IMG/VR virus record: IMGVR_UViG_3300044691_000465
Coordinates: 1 to 62,874 of that record
Length of the DNA: 62,874 bases
Origin: a virus
Reading direction: 5' to 3' (one strand)
Part shown: in pieces, positions 30,828 through 40,777 of the stretch
Layout of the letters: each line of letters opens with the position of its first letter
Position numbering within the stretch: position 1 is the stretch's first letter
The notes under the pieces: model-generated
Seen by the model: only the letters and a program-made list of their open reading frames with translations
The model's database searches: none
What the model was told of the DNA's origin: nothing
Translations under genes and position numbers: made by a program

Positions 30828-33415
30828 GCGACTCAGTTGACATTATCGTCTCAGAGACCGGCGCGGATGATGCAGCAGCTAGCCTTGCTGCTGTCAGCGC
30901 AGCAGCTGACCAAGCTGCCACTTCGGTAGACACCGCAAACCAATCCATCAACTTTCTGAAGGACGCCACCGCGAGTGCACAATCGCCTCTGGACGCGCTA
31001 GCGTCCGCTGCAGACCAAGGCACGACCGCGTTCGACAGCAACTACAAGATGGTGTACAACGCCGAGACTGGCTTCTACGATATCGTCACTGCGGCCCAGG
31101 AAGCTGCGGCCGCAATCCAACTCGCTGCAGAGGCAGCGGACGCTTCTGGCAATGCCTCCGTCAAGGCGGCCGACGCGCTTGGCGAACACAAGACGAGCCT
31201 GGACCACCACGCAGAGGCCACCCACGCGGCCAAGGAGCAGACCGAAGCTCTCACCGAAGCAACCAACCTTCTCAAGGAAGCGCTTGGCTTCTTGGGACTG
31301 GCTTTGGGTGTCGAGAAGGTCATTGACATGGCCGAAAAGTTCGAGCAGCTGACAATCAAGCTGAGCGGTGTTTCCAAGAACTCAAAAGAGCTCGAAGAGA
31401 ACTTGAAAGCGCTGGAGGACATTTCGCAGAAGACAGGTTCGTCCCTGACTGCAAACGCCAACGCTTTCCAGAAGCTTGCGATCGAAACCAAGGGCGCTGG
31501 TATTTCGCAGAAGGACTTGCTCACGACCATTGAAGGCGTCGATCAGGCTGTGCGCTTGTCTGGTGGCACTTCGGATCAGGCCGCGCAAGCGCTCAACGTC
31601 TTCTCCCGTGCGCTGGCGACAGGCTCGGTGCAAGGTCGACAATTCCGCACGCTGCTCATTCAGTTCCCCGCACTCGGCAAGATGATTGCAGATGGCTTGG
31701 GCGAGCCACTCAGCGCGCTCACGTCGTTTAGCGCCAAGGCGCCGTTGGCCTCCAAGGACTTCATCGAGGCCTTCGTGAAGGCCTCGGATAGCGCTCGGAA
31801 AGCCGGTGGCGAGATTGAGCTCACGCTTGGGCAAGCGCTGACCACGCTCGGCAACGCGGTGATGATCTACATCGGCCAGACCAACGAGAGCACTGGAGCC
31901 ACCGCGAAGCTAGCCGCGATCGTTCATTTCCTTGCAGAGAATTTCCAGACCATTGCCACGGTGGTAACCATCGCTGCAACCGCCTACGGCACGTACCTCG
32001 CCATCCTTGTTGTCATCCCTGGCGTGATCAACACGATCATTGCAGCCACCAACCGGCTGACCGTTGCTGTTGCTGCCAACCCCTTGGGCTTCCTGGCGGT
32101 CGCCATCGTGTCGCTGATCGCGATCACCTACGAATATGGCAACTCGGTAAAGCTAACCAGCGATGGCAGCATCACGCTGCTTGGTGCAGTGATCGGCCTT
32201 TGGAATTTGCTGAAGGAGGCAATGATCAAAATCTGGGAATACGTTGGTGGCCCGCTCACTGCCGTCTTCATGTTCTTCTTCAACAACGTTATCCTGGCGC
32301 CTTTCCACCTCGTGATCACCGTGATCAACGACATTATCTGGGCGCTTAATAAGATCGGAGCAGCCATCCCGCCGCTCAGCGATAGCATTGTCTCGTTCAA
32401 AGAACATATCGTTGACGCGATGAAAGAGGCCACCACCAAGCTGAACGAGACCGAAGAGCACTCCAAGACCCTGGCAGAGACCTTGGGTGGCGACGATGAA
32501 ACGCACAACGTCTCTGGAGCAGCGAAGAAGGCAACTACTTCGGTGAAGGGCCTCTCCAGCGCAGCCAACGACCTGGGTGTCCAGATGGGGCGCGTAGACG
32601 CTTCGCTCATCCCGGCTGGCAATGGGCTGATCAAGGCGGCAGAAGCTGCCAAGAAGGCTGCAGACGAATGGAAGAAATACTCTGCCGAAGTGGACGCGAA
32701 CACCAAGGCTGTGCAGGCCAACGCGCTGATGACACAAGACGCGATGGGCAACATGATAAAGGCCACCGACGAGTGGGCGCGTCGCTCTGGCGACGACTAC
32801 AACGGCATTGCAAGCAAGGCCAGCGCCGCGACAACTGCCGTGCAGGGGCTGCAGGCCGCGCAGAGTGCGGCCTCTGCTGCTTCGGCGGCAACGACCGGCG
32901 CAAGGTCGGTCGGCGGCGATGGTACGCAGAGCACCAACGCGATGTTGGAAGGCGGCAAGAGCACCGACGGTGGAGCGCACTTCCAACTGCCTGGGCAGAG
33001 CCTCCACAACTACCAGCTCTACGGCTACCCGCTTGGCGATGTTACCAGCGCCTCCGCATGGAACGACCTTCTTACAGAGACGGCTGACGCCGCGCTGCAA
33101 GCGAAGATCAGAGGCGACGCGCACACCCGGCATATCCCAGGTTTTGCGACCGGCGGATCGTTCCTTGTTGGTGGCAGCGGCGGTCTCGACAGCCAGCTCG
33201 TTACGTTCATGGCTTCTCCGGATGAGCGCGTTACCGTGCAGACGCCAGAGCAACAGCGTCGCGGCATTACATCCGGTGATGGTTCGTCCGCCAGCGGTGG
33301 CGGCACGCAGCGTCCGATCTTCATGACAATCAACACGCCGGATGCCAACAGCTTCCGACGCTCCACCAGCCAAATTCTCCTTGAGCTGCGGTCCAAACTT
33401 AATCAGGTAGGCTGA
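30824..33415 (+). CDS. Tail tape measure protein
   Basis: 863 residues, mostly alpha-helical and alanine-rich, with hydrophobic segments at about residues 370-435 (TIATVVTIAATAYGTYLAIL and following) and a Gly/Ser-rich C-terminus. This is the standard make-up of a tape measure protein. At about 1.5 angstrom per residue it predicts a tail near 130 nm. The hydrophobic part may help DNA cross the inner membrane. Confidence 0.88.
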   Translation: MSDSVDIIVSETGADDAAASLAAVSAAADQAATSVDTANQSINFLKDATASAQSPLDALASAADQGTTAFDSNYKMVYNAETGFYDIVTAAQEAAAAIQLAAEAADASGNASVKAADALGEHKTSLDHHAEATHAAKEQTEALTEATNLLKEALGFLGLALGVEKVIDMAEKFEQLTIKLSGVSKNSKELEENLKALEDISQKTGSSLTANANAFQKLAIETKGAGISQKDLLTTIEGVDQAVRLSGGTSDQAAQALNVFSRALATGSVQGRQFRTLLIQFPALGKMIADGLGEPLSALTSFSAKAPLASKDFIEAFVKASDSARKAGGEIELTLGQALTTLGNAVMIYIGQTNESTGATAKLAAIVHFLAENFQTIATVVTIAATAYGTYLAILVVIPGVINTIIAATNRLTVAVAANPLGFLAVAIVSLIAITYEYGNSVKLTSDGSITLLGAVIGLWNLLKEAMIKIWEYVGGPLTAVFMFFFNNVILAPFHLVITVINDIIWALNKIGAAIPPLSDSIVSFKEHIVDAMKEATTKLNETEEHSKTLAETLGGDDETHNVSGAAKKATTSVKGLSSAANDLGVQMGRVDASLIPAGNGLIKAAEAAKKAADEWKKYSAEVDANTKAVQANALMTQDAMGNMIKATDEWARRSGDDYNGIASKASAATTAVQGLQAAQSAASAASAATTGARSVGGDGTQSTNAMLEGGKSTDGGAHFQLPGQSLHNYQLYGYPLGDVTSASAWNDLLTETADAALQAKIRGDAHTRHIPGFATGGSFLVGGSGGLDSQLVTFMASPDERVTVQTPEQQRRGITSGDGSSASGGGTQRPIFMTINTPDANSFRRSTSQILLELRSKLNQVG

Positions 33416-33416
33416 C

Positions 33417-34007
33417 ATGGCTTTTCACGACGTTCGACTGCCCGATGAAATCGAGCAAGGCGCGACAGGTGGACCGACGTTTCTAACGACGGTCAACCCC
33501 ATGTCGTCCGGCCGCGAGCAGCTCAACATCAACTGGAGCGACGCGCGCATCGCCTGGGACATTTCCTACGGCATCCAAAGCCAGGAAGACTTCGACGTCT
33601 GCAAGGCGTTCTTCTATGCGCGGCGAGGCCAGGGCAACAGTTTCCGCTTCAAGGACTGGTCGGACTACCAGATGGTGGCCGAGCACATCGGAGTGGGCGA
33701 CGCGGTCGCTACACAGTTCCAGCTCACCAAGACCTACGAGCCTGGAGCCTACCAGTACGTGCGCAGGATCACCCGGCCGGTTGTTGGCACCATCCACGTG
33801 TTCGTTGGCGGCGTTGAGGTTGGCTTCACGCTTCAACCTTTGGGCGTTGTGCTCTTGGGCGCTGCACCAGCCATTGGTGCGCTGGTCCAGGCGAACGCAG
33901 AGTTTGATGTGCCCGTGCGCTTCAACGTTGACGCGTTCTCGCTATCGTTGGACACCTCCACCGCTGGCGCCATTGGCCACCTCCCGCTCCTTGAGGCCCG
34001 CGAATGA
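33417..34007 (+). CDS. DUF2460 (GTA-type) distal tail protein
   Basis: 196 residues starting MAFHDVRLPDEIEQGATGGP, with WDISYGIQSQEDFDVCKAFF and FYARRGQGNSFRFKDWSDYQ, the signature of DUF2460. These proteins form the distal tail ring in GTAs and related siphoviruses. Starts two bases after the tape measure stop. Confidence 0.9.
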   Translation: MAFHDVRLPDEIEQGATGGPTFLTTVNPMSSGREQLNINWSDARIAWDISYGIQSQEDFDVCKAFFYARRGQGNSFRFKDWSDYQMVAEHIGVGDAVATQFQLTKTYEPGAYQYVRRITRPVVGTIHVFVGGVEVGFTLQPLGVVLLGAAPAIGALVQANAEFDVPVRFNVDAFSLSLDTSTAGAIGHLPLLEARE

Positions 34008-34855
34008 AGTCTGCAAGCCCAGAGCTAATTGCGTCTATCAGCGCAGAAGCCACCACGCTGTGTCGGCTGTGGCGTGTCACGCGTAGGGATGGTACCGTGT
34101 TCCGGTTCACCGACGCGGTGCGCAATGTCACGTTCGGCGGCAACGTGTATCGCGCCGACGTGTCGTTCACGTCCTCCGCGATCTTCACCACCACGGTGGT
34201 TGCCAACCTGCAGAGCGTTACCCTCGCCATCATCATGGACGACACCGCGTTCGCCGAAGGCGACCTGCGCAAGCGGCTGTACGATAGCGCCATCGCTCAA
34301 ATCTCCGTGTGCGATTACACGCATCCGGAGTACGGCGAGCTCTTGCTGTTCTCCGGCAAGTTTGGCATCGTCCAGCTCTCCAACATTCAGACCGCTTCGA
34401 TCACGATCATTCCGGACAGCGGTGCAGCCACTGGCAAAGTCATCGGCAACGAGTGCTTCCAACAGACCTGCCGTGCCAACCTTGGCGACGTGCGCTGCAC
34501 CGTGAACATCGATCCGCTCAAGGTGGCGTTCACCGTGATCAGCGCGACAGGCGGCAGCTTCGTTGCGGCCGCGTTGAACCAACCATCGGCGCACTGGACG
34601 CTCGGCAAGATCAAGTGGCTGACCGGCCACAACGCTGGCACCGACAGCTTGATCAGCTCTGGGGATCAGGCCTCCACAAGCATCTTCCTCGCCGCGCCTC
34701 CGTTCTATCCGATCGCGCCAGGAGACACGGGCTACGCCTATCCCGGTTGCGACAAGCAGGCCATCACCTGCAGCAGCAAGTTCAATAACATCTTGAACAT
34801 GCGAGCAGAGCCGTTCATACCAGACGGCACACCCTCTGCAACCGGCCTAAGGTGA
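34004..34855 (+). CDS. DUF2163/BR0599-type tail tip protein
   Basis: 283 residues. The N-terminal CRLWRVTRRDGTVFRFTDAV opening is that of DUF2163. The C-terminal part has the conserved cysteines of the BR0599 domain: CFQQTCRANLGDVRC, then YPGCDKQAITCSSKF. In GTAs the equivalent follows DUF2460 and forms hub parts. Here it leads directly to the large hub gene, with no NlpC/P60 peptidase gene between. Confidence 0.88.
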   Translation: MKSASPELIASISAEATTLCRLWRVTRRDGTVFRFTDAVRNVTFGGNVYRADVSFTSSAIFTTTVVANLQSVTLAIIMDDTAFAEGDLRKRLYDSAIAQISVCDYTHPEYGELLLFSGKFGIVQLSNIQTASITIIPDSGAATGKVIGNECFQQTCRANLGDVRCTVNIDPLKVAFTVISATGGSFVAAALNQPSAHWTLGKIKWLTGHNAGTDSLISSGDQASTSIFLAAPPFYPIAPGDTGYAYPGCDKQAITCSSKFNNILNMRAEPFIPDGTPSATGLR

Positions 34856-34858
34856 TCA

Positions 34859-37800
34859 ATGTCATCCCTCGTCGCACCGCTTCAAACGCCGCTCACTGGC
34901 CCGTCGATGCTGTTCGTTCCGGTGCAGACCGTGAACTACGCGTCCGCCTATGGCACGCCAATCCCGCTCTCGCAGGGTCTGCGCAAGGTTACAGGCACAC
35001 CGATCTGGCAAGGTCCCGTTGGCTCCAAGGTTGTGTCCAACAACCTCGATGGCTCGCAGACCGTTGGAAGCAATCCCAGCGCGCTCTCGACCACCACCAC
35101 GCTGTTCCGCAGCTTCGCGGTCTCTTTGGGCTATCAGCTAGAGACCGATGGCTCACAGCCACCTCCGAAGATCAGGCGTGTTTGGATCGACGGCACGCTG
35201 GTATTCGCGAATGGCTCTGCCACGCAGCCCGTGTTCTACAACATCGCCACCGGCCAATACAACCCGACCATTGGACAGGTTCCAATCCCGGCTGGCCTGC
35301 CTCCGGTTACCTCCGACGGCGCGTTCCCTCCGCCAGCGCCGGATGGCTTCCTTGGCAACCTGACCTACACGTTCTACGATGGTTCGGAAACGCAGCTGCC
35401 CGACTGGGAAATCCAGGCCGACAAGGGCGCCATCGCTCCGGCCTTCCGTGGCATGATGTACCTCGTTGTGCGCGGCCTTCCCGTTGGGCAAGGCACCATG
35501 CTGTTCCAGTACACCTCGCAGTTTGGCTTCTCCAGCGATCTGGTTGGAAGTCAGGCACCAGCGATCACTTCGACCCGGCTCCCGGTTATTCAAGTGGAGC
35601 TCATGGATGGTACGAGCCTGCCGTCGTTCGCCACCGAGATGACACCGCTGCCTGGGAGCCTTCCCTTCGGCGTTGGTGTGGTGGTGCTTTCGGACTTCCG
35701 CAAGCGGCTGCTGTGCACCAACACCGGCGCGCACCTCCACACTTTCGACATGGACGCCAAGGTCGAGATCGATTACAAGCCGATCACTGGCATTGCCGGC
35801 ATCGTTGACAACAATGGCTTCGGCGACCCTGGCAAGTTCAACAGCTGGGACCTAGTCAACGACGTGATCTATGGCCAGGGCTTCCCCGGTGCAACCATCG
35901 CCGCAGTGAACCGTGCAACCGGCGCTGGCGCCAATGGTCCCTATACGCACAGCTTCGATCTTGCAGCGCTCGACAGCATGGGCGCCAACGCTATCCCTTC
36001 GGGCACGGACGCTGTTGTCTTCCCAAGGTTCTGGTATGGCGACGTCGAACACGCGATCATCAATGGCGCAAACCAGCCCGTGGTGTTCGGCATCACCCAG
36101 GTTGGCTACGTCGCCGCGCTAACTCCGTCCAACGACGGGATGACGTGGCCTGCTGCTATCCCCAACAAGGCCATGCTGGACTTTACGGCGCGCTCGCCGA
36201 ACAGCATTTGCGCCATGCCGTTGCGCGAGCTGGCGTTGCAGAAGGGCCACAACGATTTCCAGGACACTGCCTTCCTCATTGGCTCTGGGCAGTTCATCTA
36301 CCTTGCACTCGTAACGGTTCGCCCTGGCCCAAAGGCGGCGATCGTTAGCGCCACACAAATCTATGACTCAGGCGATCCGACGCTCCACGCGTCTGCCTTC
36401 CTGGATGCCAACGGCGCAATCGTCGTGACAGACACCAGCGTCTCCATTGGCCTCGAGAAAGTTTCGCTGCTGCCGGTCGTCTATGACTTCGCTCCCAACT
36501 ACTCGTTGGCGCCAGGGTGGAACGGCATCTTCCCGCACGTGCAGCCTGCAGCTTACAAAGACCTTCCGCTCAATGTTGCTTGGAATGGTGGTGAGCCAAA
36601 CGTGTATGTCAACTCGGACTTCTCACGTGGCAACTTCGCCTATCTCGGTGGCATGATCAACCTTGCCGACGGCGCCTTCACCTTCACCGATCTAGGCGCG
36701 CTAGGTGGCGGCACAGGCGAGGCCTGGGACAGCGGTTCGCAGACCATGTTCTTCCGTGGCGCTGGCGTCGACGGTGAGCGCTTGCTTTGGGCAAGGCTGT
36801 CCAACGCCATCACTGGCACCGTTGGCTCGCTAGCGAGCTACCTCACGTTCTTCGCGGAACGCGGTGGCTACACGGTTGACAAGATCAACATCGATAACAC
36901 CATCAAAGATCAGGTGGTCGGCGCACTCATCACGGCGCCGACGGACTTGTCCACTCTGTTCGATCAGATCGCAGCGGTGTATGGCCTCATCTGGTTTGAT
37001 AGCGGTGGCGTGCTGAAGTTCGTGAAGCAGAACCGCTCGCCGATCAAAGCGACAAACACGCTCACCATCTCTGCCAACCCGGTCGATGGTGCCACCGTTA
37101 CGATCGGCACCTTTGTCTACAGGTTCAAGAACGTTATGTCCGCTCCGTTCGACGTTCAGATCGAACCAACGAAAGAGAGCACCATTGCCAACCTTGCGGC
37201 CACCGTCAACGGTAGCGGCACAGCTGGCATCTCGTTCTTCGCTGGCACGGTCTCGCCGCACACCAGCGTGAACGCAGCCATGGCTTCCAACACGGCGATG
37301 ACAGTTACAGCTCTGCTCGGTGGCGCGGCTGGCAATCTGATCGGCACAACGAGCACCTCCGGCGCGCTCGTCTTCGCGACAACTACGCTGCTCGGTGGCA
37401 ACCCGCCACCGGAGCCGGTTGTTGAGCTCACGTCCGACGACATGTCCTTCATTGCCAGCTCGACCCTGGGCACCGGGGACGTTCTGGTTACCACCTTCCC
37501 TGCACCCATAAGCCAAGGCGTTGCGGTGGCCGTTACCTACTACAATCTCGACGCGGACTACGCGATGGGAACGCAGCAGTACACGCCAGACCAAGGCACC
37601 GGCCTCGCGCCAGTTGTCACGACGGTAACGACCTACAACCTGCCGTTCACCATGGCGAACGCGGAGGCCTACGATCGCGTTACCAAGGTTGCACTGCGGA
37701 CCCTCGACAGCCAAGTTATTCAAGAGCTGCAGCTCACGCAGAAGCACATGCAGCTGGAGCCTTCCGACGTGGTCGGCATCACCATCAACAATTTCGCCTA

Positions 37801-38923
37801 CACGGTTCGGCTGAACGAGGTGACTTACAACGCCGACTTCACCATGTCGATCAACGGTACCAACTACAGCTTCCGAGACGACGTGGTGCTCACGCACGCC
37901 ATTCCGCCGCAAGTAACGGACCACACCATTCACGGTCCAGGCGATGGCGTGCCTGTGGTGATCGACGGTCCAGTTCTAAACCCTGCGGCAGGCTCCACAG
38001 CTGGCATCTTCGCGCTGCTCGATGGTGTCGCCTCCTACGGACAGGCCGGTTGGGAAGCTGCCTCTTTGGGCTTTGAGCTCCCAGGTTCGACCTACATGGC
38101 AGAGCTGTTCCAGGTTGTTGCCCAAGTGAAGGGCGGACAGCTGGTGAGCGCACTGCCGGACACCGCAACGCCGTGGCTCACGGATTACGACACGACCATG
38201 CGCCTCGTGCTGAAGTCGGCCACCTCTGCAGACTTCGTCAATGCGCCGGACTATCTTAGTTTCTCGACTGGCGTGAACATGCTGATCGTTGGTGCACCTG
38301 GACGGTGGGAGTACATCCTATTCCGCAACGTGAACGTGCTGTCTGCCAAGGTTGTAGAGCTCACCGGCCTCGTGCGTGGCTTGCGCGGTACCGAAGTGAA
38401 CACCGGCAACCACGTTGCTGGCGACCAAGCCTATCTGGTCTCGAGCGCTGCCACTGGCTTCGAGGCACCGCTCCGGCAGCAGTCCCTCCCGAAGGCAGAG
38501 ATCGGCGCCACCGCAAGGTATCAGGCCATTGGCATCCCCGCTTCACGGACGCCCTCGCAGATCAATGTAACGTTCCAGGGCTACACGCTCTACCCCTTCG
38601 CGCCTTGTCATCCCAAAGCCGTGTTGGCTGGTGGGAACGACATCAACCTGACGTGGGTACGACGCGACCGTCTCGGCACGGACTTTGTCACTACTAACCT
38701 TGCGCTCAGCGAGACGGCTGAAAAGTACGACCTTGTGATCTATAGTGGCGGGACAATCGTTCGCACGCTTGTCGACCTGACCGCGCCAGCCTACACCTAC
38801 ACTGCTGCGCAGCAGACCGCCGACGGGTTTACTGTCCCGCTTGCATCGCTTAAAATCGCGCTCTTCCAAAAGGGCGAGCTCGGACGAGGCTTCGAGAAAC
38901 TGGAGACGTTGAATGTCCAATAA
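34859..38923 (+). CDS. Tail hub/baseplate protein
   Basis: 1354 residues. The first 300 residues are beta-rich. From about 670, VDKINIDNTIKDQVVGALIT then a DLSTLFDQIAAVYGLIWFDS element mark the phage tail hub (tail_3/gp27-like) domain of GTA-type tips. At about residues 735-850 is a beta insert shared with the tail tube protein (TNTLTISANPVDGATVTIGT and GAAGNLIGTTSTSG). The C-terminus looks fibronectin-like (about 1240-1330). It probably caps the tube and contacts the receptor complex. Confidence 0.82.
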   Translation: MSSLVAPLQTPLTGPSMLFVPVQTVNYASAYGTPIPLSQGLRKVTGTPIWQGPVGSKVVSNNLDGSQTVGSNPSALSTTTTLFRSFAVSLGYQLETDGSQPPPKIRRVWIDGTLVFANGSATQPVFYNIATGQYNPTIGQVPIPAGLPPVTSDGAFPPPAPDGFLGNLTYTFYDGSETQLPDWEIQADKGAIAPAFRGMMYLVVRGLPVGQGTMLFQYTSQFGFSSDLVGSQAPAITSTRLPVIQVELMDGTSLPSFATEMTPLPGSLPFGVGVVVLSDFRKRLLCTNTGAHLHTFDMDAKVEIDYKPITGIAGIVDNNGFGDPGKFNSWDLVNDVIYGQGFPGATIAAVNRATGAGANGPYTHSFDLAALDSMGANAIPSGTDAVVFPRFWYGDVEHAIINGANQPVVFGITQVGYVAALTPSNDGMTWPAAIPNKAMLDFTARSPNSICAMPLRELALQKGHNDFQDTAFLIGSGQFIYLALVTVRPGPKAAIVSATQIYDSGDPTLHASAFLDANGAIVVTDTSVSIGLEKVSLLPVVYDFAPNYSLAPGWNGIFPHVQPAAYKDLPLNVAWNGGEPNVYVNSDFSRGNFAYLGGMINLADGAFTFTDLGALGGGTGEAWDSGSQTMFFRGAGVDGERLLWARLSNAITGTVGSLASYLTFFAERGGYTVDKINIDNTIKDQVVGALITAPTDLSTLFDQIAAVYGLIWFDSGGVLKFVKQNRSPIKATNTLTISANPVDGATVTIGTFVYRFKNVMSAPFDVQIEPTKESTIANLAATVNGSGTAGISFFAGTVSPHTSVNAAMASNTAMTVTALLGGAAGNLIGTTSTSGALVFATTTLLGGNPPPEPVVELTSDDMSFIASSTLGTGDVLVTTFPAPISQGVAVAVTYYNLDADYAMGTQQYTPDQGTGLAPVVTTVTTYNLPFTMANAEAYDRVTKVALRTLDSQVIQELQLTQKHMQLEPSDVVGITINNFAYTVRLNEVTYNADFTMSINGTNYSFRDDVVLTHAIPPQVTDHTIHGPGDGVPVVIDGPVLNPAAGSTAGIFALLDGVASYGQAGWEAASLGFELPGSTYMAELFQVVAQVKGGQLVSALPDTATPWLTDYDTTMRLVLKSATSADFVNAPDYLSFSTGVNMLIVGAPGRWEYILFRNVNVLSAKVVELTGLVRGLRGTEVNTGNHVAGDQAYLVSSAATGFEAPLRQQSLPKAEIGATARYQAIGIPASRTPSQINVTFQGYTLYPFAPCHPKAVLAGGNDINLTWVRRDRLGTDFVTTNLALSETAEKYDLVIYSGGTIVRTLVDLTAPAYTYTAAQQTADGFTVPLASLKIALFQKGELGRGFEKLETLNVQ

Positions 38924-39986
38924 CCTGACACTAACGCAGGTCGCGACCAACCAGACCAATCCCGAAGTTCCCGTCAATGACAAAGGCGGTGAGCTCGACG
39001 CTGCATTGACAGAGACTTCAACGCTGGACCTGACCAACAGCCTCACCTGTCCGACGCTAACATACCAGCGCGCGATCCGGCTGCTCATCACGCCGACTGG
39101 CGTGGCGAAGACGCTGACGCTGCCTGCGGTGAAGCGGCTGCTCGTGCTGCAGAACGCGGGCACCAACGCTGTTACCATCGCGGTTGGCACCACCAATTTC
39201 CTGCTGGCAGCTGCAGCGCAGACCTTCGTCTACACCGACGGCACGACCAATGGCCTGCAGCAGCTCTCGCTCGGTGGCGGAGGTGGTGGCGGATCGACCG
39301 CGCAACCCTGCGACATTGCAACCTTCATTCCCGGCAAGCCCGTTGGAGCCGCGACCGTGTTCCGCTTCAACGTGTTGCGCGCCTTCACGTGGCCGATCGC
39401 GCTGGCGGGATCAGTGTTCAACGCAGCGGTCGCTGCAACTGGAACTTCGGTGTTCACCATTCTCCAGAATGGATCGTCCATCGGTACCCTCTCGTTCGCT
39501 GCAGCTGGCACAGTGCCAACCATTACCTTCACCTCAGCGGTGACGTTTGCAGCGAACGACGTCATCAGCATCACTGCCCCAGCCGTCCAGGACGCCACGC
39601 TGGCGGACATAGCCTTCGACTTCCTGGGCTCACGACCAATCGGCACGACGCTGCAGCCCTTCGACATAGGCGTCTTCATTGCCGGCAAGCCGGGCGCTGC
39701 TGCCACAGTGTTGCGCCTCAACGTGGTGCGCGAGTTTGTCTGGAAAGCCAGCCTCACCGGCTCCGTGTGCAACGCTGGCGTCGCCTCCGCTGCTTCCAAG
39801 GTTTTCACGATCAAGAACAATGGTTCGTCGATCGGCACGGTAACGTTCAGCACGAGCTCAACAGGAACGATCGCCTTCGCAGCGGACGTGTTCTTTGCGG
39901 TAGGCGACGTGCTGACCATTGAGGCTCCAGCCGTGCAGGACACGACCCTGGCGGACGTTGCCCTCAACTTCCTCGGGAGCCGCTGA
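38913..39986 (+). CDS. Tail fibre/receptor-binding protein with tandem repeats
   Basis: 357 residues. After a 125-residue N-terminal domain that probably attaches to the hub and a Gly7-Ser linker, two repeats of about 112 residues follow. Each opens with xFDIxxFIxGKP or CDIATFIPGKP, has NGSSIGT in the middle, and ends with API/APAVQDxTLADxxxxFLGSR. Such repeats are common in proteins of GTA-like phages of alphaproteobacteria. The two units differ most on one face, as expected for receptor contact. Starts within the hub gene's last 11 bases. Confidence 0.75.
   Translation: MSNNLTLTQVATNQTNPEVPVNDKGGELDAALTETSTLDLTNSLTCPTLTYQRAIRLLITPTGVAKTLTLPAVKRLLVLQNAGTNAVTIAVGTTNFLLAAAAQTFVYTDGTTNGLQQLSLGGGGGGGSTAQPCDIATFIPGKPVGAATVFRFNVLRAFTWPIALAGSVFNAAVAATGTSVFTILQNGSSIGTLSFAAAGTVPTITFTSAVTFAANDVISITAPAVQDATLADIAFDFLGSRPIGTTLQPFDIGVFIAGKPGAAATVLRLNVVREFVWKASLTGSVCNAGVASAASKVFTIKNNGSSIGTVTFSTSSTGTIAFAADVFFAVGDVLTIEAPAVQDTTLADVALNFLGSR
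39304..39983 (+). repeat. Tandem repeat of about 330 bases coding the fibre domains
   Basis: Two in-frame units (about 39304-39636 and 39649-39983) encode the repeated GKP...GSSIGT...VQDxTLADxxxxFLGSR domain. Protein identity is clearly visible by eye; the DNA has diverged, so it is an old duplication. Confidence 0.7.
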
Positions 39987-39987
39987 T

Positions 39988-40767
39988 ATGTCTGCATCTA
40001 TCGAGAATGCCCTAAGCGGGTTTTATGATGGTGGAAGCGCGTCGCCCGGAGCCACCATCACTACAGGTGGTGCAAACCGGCTTGTCGTAATTATGTGTGT
40101 CACGGGTCGTGATAATACTTCAGCGGATATCAATCAGGTCACCGCTATAGCAGCAAGCGGCCTTACGTTCACTCGCATCTTTCACGATGTTTCGTTCACC
40201 TACTCGGACACGGCTGGAGACCCTAGCTTTCCAGACGCGTCCATCTCGGTCGACGTCTTCACAGCGCCAGCACCAACGACACTGACAGCTCTCGCCTGGA
40301 CAGCTACGATGGCGGGCGACGGCTTCGTCAACCACGGGACTTGGTCGCAGTTCAGCGTCGTTGGCCTCCCAGACCTCAGCAACCCGTTCGATCCGAACGT
40401 GCTCGTCCCTGTCACTGCGAAGAACGTCTCCGGCACCTCATCAGCAGCGGCGGTCCCTGGAGTGACTACCACCAACTCCAACGACCTGCTTGTTGGCCTG
40501 TTCGTGAACCACGACTTCAACGCGGCGGTTACACCAAGTCCCGCTGCAGGGTGGACAACCATCGTTGGCCCCAGGCAGGATAACGGTGGGGCAAGTGGCC
40601 ACTGGCAGCTTCCGGTGTCCAAGAATTTTAGCGCGCCCCAGACTGGGCTCACTGTCCCGACAGGCTTCAGCGACGACTACTGGTATGGTGCAGTGTTCGC
40701 GTTCACGAGCGACTCAGGAGCAGCACCAAGTGGCACGCCAGAGCCTGTCATCATCATAATGCAATAA
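39988..40767 (+). CDS. Minor tail/fibre protein of unknown family
   Basis: 259 residues starting MSASIENALSGFYDGGSASP. All-beta composition with repeated Ser/Thr/Ala turns and WSQFSVVGLPDLSNPFDPNV. Between the fibre and lysin genes, it is probably another tip or fibre component. The longer reading from 39919 only overlaps the fibre gene. Confidence 0.6.
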   Translation: MSASIENALSGFYDGGSASPGATITTGGANRLVVIMCVTGRDNTSADINQVTAIAASGLTFTRIFHDVSFTYSDTAGDPSFPDASISVDVFTAPAPTTLTALAWTATMAGDGFVNHGTWSQFSVVGLPDLSNPFDPNVLVPVTAKNVSGTSSAAAVPGVTTTNSNDLLVGLFVNHDFNAAVTPSPAAGWTTIVGPRQDNGGASGHWQLPVSKNFSAPQTGLTVPTGFSDDYWYGAVFAFTSDSGAAPSGTPEPVIIIMQ

Positions 40768-40777
40768 GGAACGACAA

